Positions 49,808-60,329 of a DNA stretch of 64,000 nt are shown one piece after another. A model generated the notes under the pieces. The model saw nothing but the letters and a program-made list of their open reading frames with translations. It was not told where the DNA came from and ran no database searches. Each line of letters starts with the position of its first letter. Position 1 is the first letter of the stretch. The translations under genes were made by a program, and so were the position numbers. This DNA is from Hydrangea macrophylla. Lineage: Eukaryota; Streptophyta; Magnoliopsida; Cornales; Hydrangeaceae. The stretch is from positions 10,418,001-10,482,000 of the forward strand of contig CM066994.1 in NCBI GenBank assembly GCA_033977485.1, given 5' to 3'.

Positions 49808-51616
49808 GATGATTTTGGTTCGTTGTTGGATTTCTCGCTGATTCGGATTCGGATTTGTATTTAGATCTCGCACTGCTTTGCGCTCGTTTTTGGATCTGTC
49901 TGATTCTGGTTCGTCTGTTTTTTGTTTTTGGATCTGTTTTTGATTTTGGGTTCGCTTATTTTGTGTTACTTAATTGATTCGTTTTCGTAATGGCTACTGA
50001 ACGTGATGATTCGCTTCAAGCGATTAGTGTTAAACTCGATGGCAAGAATTTTGCATATTGGAATTATGTGATGAAAAATTTTCTGAAGGGGAAGAAGATG
50101 TGGGGTTATATCAATGGGGATTTTAGTAAACCTACGAATGAAAATGCTGATAAATTTGCAGAGTTGCTAGATGTTTGGGACACAAATAATTCAAAAATCA
50201 TTACTTGGATCAACAACTCCGTTGCTCCCTCAATAGGTATGCTGTTGTCAAAGTTTGAATATGCAAAGGAGGTGTGGGATCATTTGGCTAAATTATTTAC
50301 GCAGTCCAATTTTGCGAAAAGGTACCAATTAGAGTGAGATATTCGTGCCCTTGAACAAAAAAATTTGAGTATTCAGGAGTTCTATTCTACAATGACAGAT
50401 CTTTGGGATCAGTTAGCTCTCATGGAGTTGCCCGAATTGCGGGCCTTTGCCCCATATATCGCTAGTAGGGAGGAACAACGTCTGGTTCAGTTTTTGATGG
50501 CTCTACGTGAAGATTTTGAGGGCCTTCGTGGGTCCATTCTCCATCGTAGCCTACTTCCGTCCGTTGATTCTGTTGTTCATGAGTTAGTAGCCGAGGAAAT
50601 ACGTCTCAAGACACAGTCTGGAAAGGGAATTCTCCCCGACTCTACTCCGTCTGTTTTAGCAGCCCCTTTTCGACCACAGTCCAACAATCAGAATAAGCCT
50701 TACTCGAGAGTTGGTAGTGATGTATGCAGCTACTGTAAGGAGAAGGGTCATTGGAAGGCTCAGTGTCCTAGGTTGGGTGGTGCAAACCAGCCCAATAGCA
50801 GCAACCAGCCCCCACATGGTAGATCACCACAACACCAGCAACCTCAATATTCTCTTTGGAAATCTGACAACCAATCTCAGCAGCGTTCATATAGGCCTCC
50901 ACAGCCTAATACTGCAGCAGTTGTACCACCATCAGACTCATTTGGACCCGGTTCCCCTTCCCCATCCACTCCGTCCATGACCTCCCTTGCTGAGCAATTT
51001 CAGAAGTTCCTTGCCACACAGCCACATGCTATGGCCACCTCTTCACTAGGTATGTCTTCAGGTATGTCCTCAGGTATTTGGGTGTTAGACTCTGGAGCTT
51101 CTAATCATATGTCGCCTTACTTGTCGTCTTTTGCTTCCTTATGTCCCGCTTCCTCTTTGCCTATTATGACTGCTGATGGTACTCCCATGCCATTAGCAGG
51201 TGTTGGGTCTGTTGTCACACCTCATGTATCTCTCCCTAGTGTTTACCACATTCCTAAACTTACTATGAATCTTGTTTCTGTTGGTCAGCTTTGTGATGCA
51301 GGTTATTTAGTCTCTTTTTCTTCTACTTTTTGTCATGTGCAGGATCCGCAGTCTCAGACGCTGATTGGGACAGGCCGTAGGCAAGGGAGATTATACATCT
51401 TGGACAAGCTCAATGTACCAGTGGTTGCAGCTTCTAGTGTTGACTTGTCATCCTTTCGTTTGAGTTCATCTTCGTCTAGTTTTTATTTATGGCATTCTCG
51501 CCTTGGTCATGTTTCAGCCTCTCGTTTAAAATATTTAGCTTCTACAGGAAAATTAGGAGATTTACAAACTCATGACATTTCTGATTGTAGTGGTTGTAAA
51601 CTGGCAAAATTTTTCG
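49808..51616 (+). repeat. Array unit 16
   Basis: ATG at 49990. TGA at 50335-50337 follows FAKRYQLE. This stop, the preceding Lys and a leader G-to-T change (CTGTTTTTTGTTTTTGG) are shared with unit 17. Confidence 0.93.
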
Positions 51617-53425
51617 GATGATTTTGGTTCGTTGTTGGATTTCTCGCTGATTCGGATTCGGATTTGTATTTAGATCTCGCACTGCTTTGCGCTCGTTTTT
51701 GGATCTGTCTGATTCTGGTTCGTCTGTTTTTTGTTTTTGGATCTGTTTTTGATTTTGGGTTCGCTTATTTTGTGTTACTTAATTGATTCGTTTTCGTAAT
51801 GGCTACTGAACGTGATGATTCGCTTCAAGCGATTAGTGTTAAACTCGATGGCAAGAATTTTGCATATTGGAATTATGTGATGAAAAATTTTCTGAAGGGG
51901 AAGAAGATGTGGGGTTATATCAATGGGGATTTTAGTAAACCTACGAATGAAAATGCTGATAAATTTGCAGAGTTGCTAGATGTTTGGGACACAAATAATT
52001 CAAAAATCATTACTTGGATCAACAACTCCGTTGCTCCCTCAATAGGTATGCTGTTGGCAAAGTTTGAATATGCAAAGGAGGTGTGGGATCATTTGGCTAA
52101 ATTATTTACACAGTCCAATTTTGCGAAAAGGTACCAATTAGAGTGAGATATTCGTGCCCTTGAACAAAAAAATTTGAGTATTCAGGAGTTCTATTCTACA
52201 ATGACAGATCTTTGGGATCAGTTAGCTCTCATGGAGTCGCCCGAATTGCGGGCCTTTGCCCCATATATCGCTAGTAGGGAGGAACAACGTATGGTTCAGT
52301 TTTTGATGGCTCTACGTGAAGATTTTGAGGGCCTTCGTGGGTCCATTCTCCATCGTAGCCCACTTCCGTCCGTTGATTCTGTTGTTCATGAGTTAGTAGC
52401 CGAGGAAATACGTCTCAAGACACAGTCTGGAAAGGGAATTCTCCCCGACTCTACTCCGCCTGTTTTAGCAGCCCCTTTTCGACCACAGTCCAATAATCAG
52501 AATAAGTCTTACTCGAGAGTTGGTAGTGATGTATGCAGCTACTGTAAGGAGAAGGGTCATTGGAAGGCTCAGTGTCCTAGGTTGGGTCGTGCAAACCAGC
52601 CCAATAGCAGCAACCAGCCCTCACATGGTAGATCACCACAACACCAGCAACCTCAATCTTCTCTTTGAAAATCTGACAACCAATCTCAGCAGCGTTCATA
52701 TAGGCCTCCACAGCCTAATACTGCAGCAGTTGTACCACCATCAGACTCATTTGGACCCGGTTCCCCTTCCCCATCCACTCCGTCCATGACCTCCCTTGCT
52801 GAGCAATTTCAGAAGTTCCTTGCCACACAGCCACATGCTATGGCCACCTCTTCACTAGGTATGTCTTCAGGTATGTCCTCAGGTATTTGGGTGTTAGACT
52901 CTGGAGCTTCTAATCATATGTCGCCTGACTTGTCGTCTTTTGCTTCCTTATGTCCTGCTTCCTCTTTGCCTGTTATGACTGCTGATGGTACTCCCATGCC
53001 ATTAGCAGGTGTTGGGTCTGTTGTCACACCTCATGTATCTCTCCCTAGTGTTTACCACATTCGTAAACTTACTATGAATCTTGTTTCTGTTGGTCAGCTT
53101 TGTGATGCAGGTTATTTAGTCTCTTTTTCTTCTACTTTTTGTCATGTGCAGGATCCGCAGTCTCAGACGCTGATTGGGACAGGCCGTAGGCAAGGGAGAT
53201 TATACATCTTGGACAAGCTCAATGTATCAGTGGTTGCAGCTTCTAGTGTTGACTTGTTATCCTTTCGTTTGAGTTCATCTTCGTCTAGTTTTTATTTATG
53301 GCATTCTCGCCTTGGTCATGTTTCAGCCTCTCGTTTAAAATATTTAGCTTCTACAGGAAAATTAGGAGATTTACAAACTCATGACATTTCTGATTGTAGT
53401 GGTTGTAAACTGGCAAAATTTTCCG
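51617..53425 (+). repeat. Array unit 17, joined to the pol region
   Basis: ATG at 51799. TGA at 52144-52146 (shared with unit 16) and a private TGA at 52666-52668 break gag. Instead of ending at the junction it continues into integrase, so it marks the parent layout of the element. Confidence 0.93.
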
Positions 53426-56009
53426 CTTTACCATTTAATAGAAGTATTTCTTATTCTCTTGCACCATTTGATTTAATTCATTCTGATGTGTGGGGACCCT
53501 CTCCTGTTACTACAAGAGGGGGGTCTCGATATTATGTATCATTTATTGATGATTGCACTCGTTACTGTTGGGTTTATCTTATGAAATGCCGTTCAGACTT
53601 CTTTGATATTTACAATACCTTTCGTGCTTTTGTTAAAACTCAACATTCTGCTGTCATCAAATATTTTAGATGTGATTTAGGTGGAGAGTATACCTATCAT
53701 AAATTTCGTGAGTTGCTTGCTTTAGATGGAACTATTCACCAGTCCTCTTGTACAGACACTCCTGAGCAAAATGGTGTTGCTGAAAGGAAACATCGGCATA
53801 TTATTGAAACTGCTCGCTCTCATTTATTATCTGCATATGTCCCTAGTGATTTTTGGGGAGAGGCTGTCCTTACTGCTGTCAATCTAATTAATAAAATTCC
53901 ATCCTCTCACTGCTCAGGTCTATCACCTTTTGAAAAATTGTATGGGCATGCTCCTGATTATTCTTCCTTAAAGGTGTTTGGTTGTACTTGTTTTGTCCTT
54001 CGACCTCATGTAGAGCGTACCAAATTGTCACCTAAGTCTGCTATTTGTGTTTTTCTAGGTTATGGTGAGGGCCAGAAGGGATATCGTTGCTTTGACCCAC
54101 TTACTAAAAAACTATATGTCTCTCGTCATGTTGTGTTTCTCGAGCACATACCCTTCTTTTCTATTCCTGATAATCATCATGAGTTGACTAAATCTGATCT
54201 CATCCATCTTGACCCATTCTCTGATGATACCGATAGTGTGCCCTCTCAAGCCCTATGCACCACTGATATTGTCTCACCTCATGGTTCTACTTCTGCTGAT
54301 ACTGGTACCTTCCCGCTTGATGCTACCTCCCTTCCAGAGGCCACCCAAGCACCTACTGAGACTGTGGAACCTCCTCGCTATCTTGCTCGCACTCGTAAGT
54401 CTACTCAATCACCTGATTTTGTTTATTCTTGTTATTCGGATTCTTTTGCTTCATTTTTAGCTTCAGTTCATGATCTCTCTGAGCCTCTGTCCTATAAAGA
54501 GGCAGCTCTTGATCCTCTTTGGCAACAGGCTATGGCAGAGGAACTCTCAGCATTGTATAAGACAGACACTTGGAGTTTGGTTCCCTTACCTTCTGGTAAG
54601 AGCGCCATTGGTTCTCGTTGGGTTTATAAAATTAAAACCAAGTCAGATGGGTCTGTTGAGCGGTACAAAGCAAGATTGGTTGCCAAGGGTTTTTCCCAGC
54701 AGTATGGTATGGATTACGAGGAGACTTTTGCTCCTGTTGCTAAAATGACTACTGTTCGTACTCTTATTGCAGTTGCTTCTATTCGTCAGTGGCATATAAC
54801 TCAGATGGATGTTAAAAATGCTTTCTTGAATGGAGACCTCCAAGAGGAGGTTTATATGGTTCCTCCTCCGGGTGTTCCTCATGGTACTGGTGAAGTTTGC
54901 AGGCTTAAAAAAGCCTTATATGGTCTTAAACAAGCTCCTCGAGCTTGGTTTGAGAAGTTTTCCACAGTGATTACCTCATTTGGGTTTTCCTCTAGTGAGT
55001 ATGATTCAGCTCTCTTTATTAGGTGTACCACTGCTGGTCGTATTATGCTTTCTTTGTATGTTGATGATATGATTATTACTGGTGATGATGTTGATGGGAT
55101 TGCAGTGTTGAAGTCTGAATTAGCTCGTTGTTTTGAAATGAAGGACTTAGGTCCACTATGTTATTTTTTGGGGATTGAAGTAGCCTATTCTCCAAAAGGT
55201 TATCTTCTTTCTCAGTCTAAGTATACAGGTGACATTCTTGAGCGTGCTCGCCTCACTGATAATAAGATTGTTGATACCCTTTGGAGCTTAATGTTCGTCT
55301 TTCCCCTTCTGATGGCGTTCCTTTGCCTGATCCTACCTTATATCGCACTATTGTTGGTAGCTTGGTTTATCTTACTATTACTCGTCCGGATATTGCTCAT
55401 GATGTTGATGTTGTTAGTCAGTTTGTTACTTCCCCTACTACAGTTCATTGGGCTGCTGTTCATCGTATTTTGAGGTACTTGAGGGGCACTAGGTTTCAAA
55501 GTCTTTTACTTTCTTCATCATCTTCCTTGGAGCTGCGTGCGTACTCTGATGCTGATTGGACCAGTGATCCTACAGATCGCAAGTCTGTTACTGGGTTTTG
55601 TATATTTTTGGGTGATTCTCTCATTTCTTGGAAGAGCAAGAAGCAAGATGTTGTTGCTGTGTCTTCCACAGAAGCTGAGTATCGTGCTATGGCTTAGACT
55701 ACCCGTGAGCTTATTTGGTTACGCCGACTACTTACAGATATGGGTGTCTCCCTTCCTCGCCCTTCACCTATGTATTGTGATAATAAGAGTGCTATTCAGA
55801 TTGCTCACAATTCAGTTTTCCATGAGAGGACCAAGCATATAGAGATTGATTGTCACATTACTCGTCATCACCTTAAGCATGGAGCTATCACTTTGCCTTT
55901 TGTTTCTTCTTCCGCACAGATTGCTGATTTGTTTACAAAGTCACATTCGATTCAGCGTTTTCGTTTTTTAGTTGGCAAACTCTCTATGCTTTTAGCTGCA
56001 GCATCGTGA
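52786..56009 (+). pseudogene. Ty1/copia pol: protease, integrase, reverse transcriptase, RNase H (broken)
   Basis: Copia-order pol that would cut its polyprotein, integrate and copy the element. From the codon at 52786, protease LDSG is near residue 38. The pre-integrase zinc finger is near 168-208. The integrase DD35E triad sits at Asp255 (FIDD), Asp297 (RCDLGGEY) and Glu333 (NGVAERK). The reverse transcriptase follows, with KARLVAKG, QMDVKNAFLNG and the catalytic YVDD at 758-761. The frame shifts near 55275-55280, consistent with one lost base, and resumes at 55281. RNase H (DADW, STEAEYRAMA, YCDNKSAI) is cut by TAG at 55695-55697 and continues to TGA at 56007-56009. With the two gag stops upstream, this copy cannot make a full polyprotein. 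Confidence 0.92.
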
Positions 56010-56022
56010 GTTTGAGGAGGGG
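56010..56022 (+). promoter_or_regulatory. Polypurine tract before the 3' LTR
   Basis: The purine-rich GTTTGAGGAGGGG run directly precedes TGTTAGAA. It lies just after the pol stop, the usual copia arrangement. Confidence 0.7.
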
Positions 56023-56220
56023 TGTTAGAATTAGTTTTATTAGCTTTAGGGTAGTTTAGTCTTTTCTTTGTATTAGGGTAATACTGTATACCTAGATATT
56101 CTATTATTATTGCCTCTTCTTTTTCATTGTATTCATTCATTCAGTTTTAGTGTTATGAAAAACTCTAGCTCTCTTTTCTCTTTCCCTTTGTTGTTTTCTT
56201 GATTATTTAATATATTCACA
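56023..56220 (+). repeat. Probable 3' LTR of the copia element
   Basis: Begins TGTTAGAATTAG after the purine tract and ends ATATTCACA, giving TGT...ACA ends over 198 bp. The right edge is inferred from the ends alone. No second LTR exists in the window to confirm it, and no matching target duplication was found at the array's left end. Confidence 0.6.
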
Positions 56221-56225
56221 GTTAA

Positions 56226-56440
56226 TACTTGGTAGCGATAAGAATTGCATTATCAACATCACATTTCCTCGTAAAAATATTTAGTGGTTTGAGCCTAGCG
56301 TGTTTACATTATGTTCTAATATTGGCTTTGACCCCACAGATTTTTAGAATACTAAACTTCGTAATAAGCTTTATAGGTAATAGATAACGAATTAAATTTG
56401 TGTAAATGATTGAATAATTGTTGGTTGAAGCAATTTGTTA
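56226..56440 (+). repeat. Dispersed repeat R, copy 1
   Basis: Starts ACTTGGTAGCGATAAG, includes ATCACATTTCCTCGTAAA and ATATTTAGTGGT, and ends GTTGGTTGAAGCAATT. The same order is found at 59479-59700. It begins within a few bases of the copia 3' LTR end. Confidence 0.7.
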
Positions 56441-56828
56441 TTATTATTTTTTAACATTGGTAGGATACATAAAGTATACTTAAATAAAAAAATAATAATG
56501 CATTCATAACTTAAAATATGTTCACAAAGAAGCCTCAATAGATGTTTTCTTGCCAAAAACCTAGTGATTGACAATCCAATTGGGGAGAGTTCAGCGATTT
56601 TGTTGTGGTCAAAAGATTTTTTTTGGGGCGGGGGAAGAGTTTAACGATTGTTGAAAAATGTACTACACTCAATGCATTTAGCAGCACTAGCTATTGACAT
56701 GACTTTACAAATATTACTAAACCGTAGAGAATAACTGAAAGGATATGTGTGAATAAAAATTGTTTAGCTGAGCTTAGATTGACCGTGATAAGAATTAAAT
56801 TCTTGACAATACCTTTTCTTTTTAGATA

Positions 56829-57494
56829 GTATTCTAAAAATCCTCCTAGGCATCCGCCTAGGCCCTAGGCCTTGCTCAGCCGCTTGAATTTTCACCTAAT
56901 TCCTTGCAAAAATTCTACAGCAATTTAGGTCTGATCTAGGCCAAGCCTAGGGGTGAGCTTGTAATTTTTGTAAAATAATAACAAGGAAAAAACCTTAATA
57001 AACACATCACCTTCCACAATCGTTTACTCATTTGACTACTAAGAGTGAGAGAGAGAGAGAGTGAGAGAGAGAGAGAGAGAGACGACTGGGAAGAAGAAGA
57101 CCAAGAAGTACGCAACTTGACCTTCGTTTTTCCAAATTAGGATTTATGAAATTAGGGCTTCTTCTTTCTATCTCTCTCCTCTAGTGTGTGCGTCTGCATG
57201 CGAGAGTGTGACTATGTGTGTGCGAGTACGAGAGTGTGTGTGACATTGTGTTGTGCAACAGTGCGAGAGTGTGTGTGTGTGTGTGCTCGTTGCGCTGCTG
57301 GTGTGTGTCACTGTGAGTTGGAAGCTTAGTTTGTTGGTAAGTATCAATTTAAATTACATTGTTGATATTTGATAATGTGAATTTTTTTTTTTCATGTTAG
57401 AGTTGTCTATGTATTATTAATTTTGCTTTAAAATACTAGGCCCCGCCTATGCCCTCCCTCACTGCCTACTGCCTAGCAATTTTTAGAACATTAT
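56829..57494. mobile_element. hAT-like non-autonomous DNA element
   Basis: Flanked by exact 8-bp repeats TTTAGATA (56821-56828 and 57495-57502), the length made by hAT transposases. Ends share an imperfect inverted repeat: TTCTAAAAATCCTCCTAGGC on the left, and TTCTAAAAATTGCTAGGC on the minus strand at the right. The 666-bp interior has no transposase. It holds a GA microsatellite and GT-rich sequence. The interior (57095-57350) looks like a captured 5' leader, but this is only an impression. Confidence 0.65.
57046..57083. repeat. GA microsatellite
   Basis: (GA)n with two GTGA interruptions, inside the hAT-like element. GT-rich simple sequence follows at 57184-57312. Confidence 0.9.
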
Positions 57495-57528
57495 TTTAGA
57501 TACCGTGTGGTCCGTGCTAGCATATTTA

Positions 57529-57812
57529 GGCTTAGTTTGGCCCCCATGTGGTGCTTCTCCTTTTTCAAAGCCCAATTTCATGTTAATTCATTTGGTAACT
57601 AGTTTATGAGCTTTGCAAAAATTGAACTTAGGGCTTTTTTTTAGGGAGCTTTTAAAAGCTCTAGAATGGAGCTTTTAAAAGCTCAAGGTTGCTTTTTGGT
57701 TTCATGATGACTTTTTGAAGAGTACTGTGTCACTTGTATAAAATTATCAAAGAATTTAGTAATAAATTTTATCAACTCCTTTTAAAAAGCCACGTGGGGG
57801 CCAAACTAAGCC
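57529..57812. mobile_element. PIF/Harbinger-like MITE, TTA duplication
   Basis: A 284-bp element. The terminal inverted repeat is GGCTTAGTTTGGCCCCCA(T/C)GTGG over about 23 bases. Target TTA lies on both sides (57526-57528 and 57813-57815). A GGC/GGG...GTTTGG end with a TTA/TAA target is the Tourist pattern. No ORF. Confidence 0.8.
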
Positions 57813-57895
57813 TTAGAGTGCCCAATTGAGTTATTGTTGATATTTGTAAAGCTTTTAACCCTTTAATGCCCTTTAATTTGTAAGGGTCTTGCTAG

Positions 57896-58038
57896 GGGCA
57901 CAAACAACTTCCACTAACACTTACTAACACACTCTATCTCTCTCCTAGTGGTGCTGCGGGGTCCACTGCGGACCCCACAGTGTCACTAGGAGAGAGATAG
58001 AGTGTGTTAGTAAGTGTTAGTGGAAGTTGTTAGTGCCT
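57896..58038. mobile_element. Foldback hairpin element
   Basis: Two exact 48-base inverted arms (57903-57950 and 57984-58031) flank a 33-base core. The core is itself a smaller palindrome (GGGGTCC...GGACCCC). Outer bases GGCACAAAC/GTTAGTGCC extend the pairing imperfectly. The whole piece would fold into one long hairpin. No target duplication is clear. Confidence 0.85.
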
Positions 58039-58459
58039 CAAATATTACTCAATTTGTAATTAAAAAAGTTTATATAACTCATATAGATTATCCAGTGAAC
58101 TTTTAAGTGTCTCTAACATTGATCATTAAAGACATGACATTGTACAATTTTCATTTACAAGTAAAAGAAGAGAAGCTAAATTACATAATTTGGATGGATA
58201 CAAATATAGCAAGATTATAAATTGGAAGTTTTGGACTAAAAATAATAATGATTGCTATGTTTGTTTGTGATTTTTTTTTTCTTTTTTTTAATTACAAGGG
58301 GAAGGGGTGGACTTTGAATACTCGAACTATGCAGTGGAGGGGAGACCCACCCCGGCACCACTTCACGAGCAACTCTTCACAAAACCCAGGAGACAACTTT
58401 TCACAACATTGAGAGCACTCTTCACACCATTACAAACGTAAAGAAAATTGAAATGTTAA

Positions 58460-59263
58460 GGGCTCGTTTGGTAGCGTTGCTGTTTTTTGTTTTCAGTTTT
58501 GGTTTTCATTTTTTTTTAAAACAAAAACTAAAAACATGTTTGGTAATGTTTATGTTTTTTTCTCACCAAAAACGTTTTCAAAATTTTGGCCAAAACCAAA
58601 AACAGCAAAAAGTTGTTTTCATTTTTTACAAAATCGAAAACGCTACCCCCGATCAGGTTTGGTCTTATGAATCCGTAGAAACTAGAAAGACTATCCCCAT
58701 GAAATGTAGATTGCAGACTTGTGTGGGACCTGTTTGTAGGCTCAGTATTGTAATTGGGCTTGCAAAGCACTTCAATGTCCATTTCTCCAAAAATTACCAT
58801 TTTATCCCTCAATATATTGGGAAATGCTGATCAAGTCCCCACTCCCACTCCCACTCCCATCATCAATTTACTTGAATAACCCGAACTAATTTCAGAATAT
58901 CCAATGAGCTCCCAAATAGTTACAACAACTCCCAGCATGTTCCAGAGTCTATTTAAAGTAGAAAAGCATAGCATTAGTCTTCATAGACTGGTTCTTATTT
59001 TGAGAAAATATCTTTCGTATGCAGTGTATTTAAGCAATGAGTAAAGGCCTATTTTGGAAAATAGATTTGACATTGATGTCGTTACCAAACGCGTTTCTTG
59101 TTTTTGCTTTCATTTTTGTTTAAAAAAAAAAAAACAATCTTACCAAACAAGTTTTCTGTTTTCATCTATAAAAAAATAATAATAATAATAATAAATAAAC
59201 AGAAACTGGTTTTCGTTTTTAAAAAACTGAAAATTGAAAACAGGAAACGTTACCATGTGACCC
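58460..59263. mobile_element. PIF/Harbinger-like element, TAA duplication
   Basis: Starts GGGCTCGTTTGGTAGCGTT and ends AACGTTACCATGTGACCC, an imperfect terminal inverted repeat. TAA is on both sides (58457-58459 and 59264-59266). The 804-bp length is long for a MITE. Inner TTTGGTAATG and GTTACCAAAC motifs suggest one copy nested in another. Long A- and T-rich arms would pair. The open frames inside resemble no transposase. Confidence 0.7.
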
Positions 59264-59334
59264 TAAACAATTCAAAAGTTGGTTTTCTTTTTTTAAAAAA
59301 TTGTTGATGGCTTCTTCAATTTTTTAGTTTTTGT

Positions 59335-59700
59335 TGATATATTTTTTTAAAAATAACACTAAATCTATAAATATTTTTACAAATGTATCAAATCTATAAA
59401 CATTTTTCACGTGCATGCACGTGATTCGCTCGTGAAATGCACGTGAATTGCACGGGTTCAAAAGAAAGTTTTCTTTACTTGGTAGCGATAAGTATTGAAA
59501 TATTGACATCACATTTCCTCATAAATATTTAGTGGTCTGTGCTAACGTTTTTACATTGCATTCTAACGTTTTTACATTGTATTCTAACGGCGTTGACCCC
59601 ATATATTTTAAACTACCTAACAAGCTTTTTATAGTTGACATTTATGTTACAAATTAAATTTGTGTAAACGAGTGAATAATAGTTGGTTGAAGCAATTCAC
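59335..59700 (+). repeat. Dispersed repeat R, copy 2 with upstream extension
   Basis: 59335-59478 (AATCTATAAAtATTTTTA, TGCACGGGTTCAAAAG) recurs at 60045-60145. 59479-59700 matches 56226-56440. Together they suggest that the full repeat is longer than either pair shows. Confidence 0.65.
59408..59423. other. Palindrome with two G-boxes
   Basis: CACGTGCATGCACGTG is a perfect 16-bp palindrome with a CACGTG G-box at each end. A partial third copy (GCACGTGAATTGCACG) lies 16 bases downstream. It is inside repeat R, with no gene next to it. Confidence 0.7.
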
Positions 59701-60325
59701 CTCTTGAATTGACAATGGAGAGCGTGGAAATCAATGAATTCTCTTTTGTGTAGAAAAAAAAATTACTCAAAGTTTGGCAAAATAAACACCAATAGTTAAC
59801 CTTAAACAATTGAATGGTATCTTTTGCTGGATCAAGGAAATGTGATATCAATAATTCAATTCTTATTGCTACCAAGATCTTTGTTGGATCAAGGAAATGT
59901 GATGCAATAATTAAATTCTTGACAGCGATACCAAGTATTCAACCGAGTTTAGATAAACAACGATAAGGATTAAATTCTTGATTTTTCTTTTAGGTACCAT
60001 GTGGCTCATGCAAGCATTGTCATAGTGCCCAACTGAGTTTAATAACAATAAATCTATAGATATTTTTATAAGCAAATGATATCCAATCTATAAACATTTT
60101 TTCTTATGCATCACACGTGCATTGCACAGGTTCAAAAGATAATTTCCTTAAGGTAGCGATAAGATTTAATTGTTTAATTAGGTTAACTATTGGTGCTTGC
60201 TTTGCCAAAGTCTCTATAATTTTTTTTTTCTACTCAAGAGAATTCATTGATTTCCACGCTCTCCATTGTCAATCCAAGAGGGGAAATTATCAAAGCAAAA
60301 GATACCTTCTTGTAAACCAGTAACA
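59690..60325. repeat. Inverted copies of repeat R
   Basis: 59699-59830 and about 60185-60315 are reverse complements, including TTGACAATGGAGAGCGTGGA and AATCAATGAATTCTCTT on one arm. 59833-59877 is also the reverse complement of 59479-59520 (TTGGTAGCxATAAG and ATCACATTTCC). A further end-like copy is at 59881-59940. The layout is that of terminal-inverted-repeat elements broken up by later duplication. Confidence 0.7.
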
Positions 60326-60329
60326 AATT

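Larger units (their letters stand above)
21669..53425 (+). repeat. Head-to-tail array of 18 copia leader-gag-protease units
   Basis: Eighteen direct copies of a unit of about 1809 bp. Each holds a 182-bp T-rich leader, a gag ORF starting MATERDDSLQ, a CCHC knuckle (C-S-Y-C-x4-H-x4-C), the retroviral-type protease motif LDSGASNHMS and the pre-integrase zinc-binding block LWHSRLGH...CSGC. The unit then stops and the next leader begins. The junction is CAAAATTTTCCG|GATGATTTTGG. Units are very similar, with shared private changes between near and distant copies. The left end is truncated inside gag. The right end runs into pol. No unit has an LTR or primer-binding site, so this is a satellite-like array, not nested insertions. 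Confidence 0.95.

Noticed and set aside
21748..52789. An 89-codon overlapping ORF (MVVMYAATVRRR...) present in most array units
   Set aside because: It lies in another frame over gag. Its conservation only follows from the DNA identity of the units.
21669..53425. Multiple independent copia insertions
   Set aside because: No LTRs, primer sites or target duplications lie between units, and every junction is at the same base.
21669..53425. Assembly artefact as the explanation of the array
   Set aside because: Not excluded, but units carry many distinct and patterned variants, which a simple duplication of reads would not create. Long reads are decisive.
54209..54748. Two additional ORFs of 83 and 92 codons within pol
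   Set aside because: They are out-of-frame shadows of integrase and reverse transcriptase.
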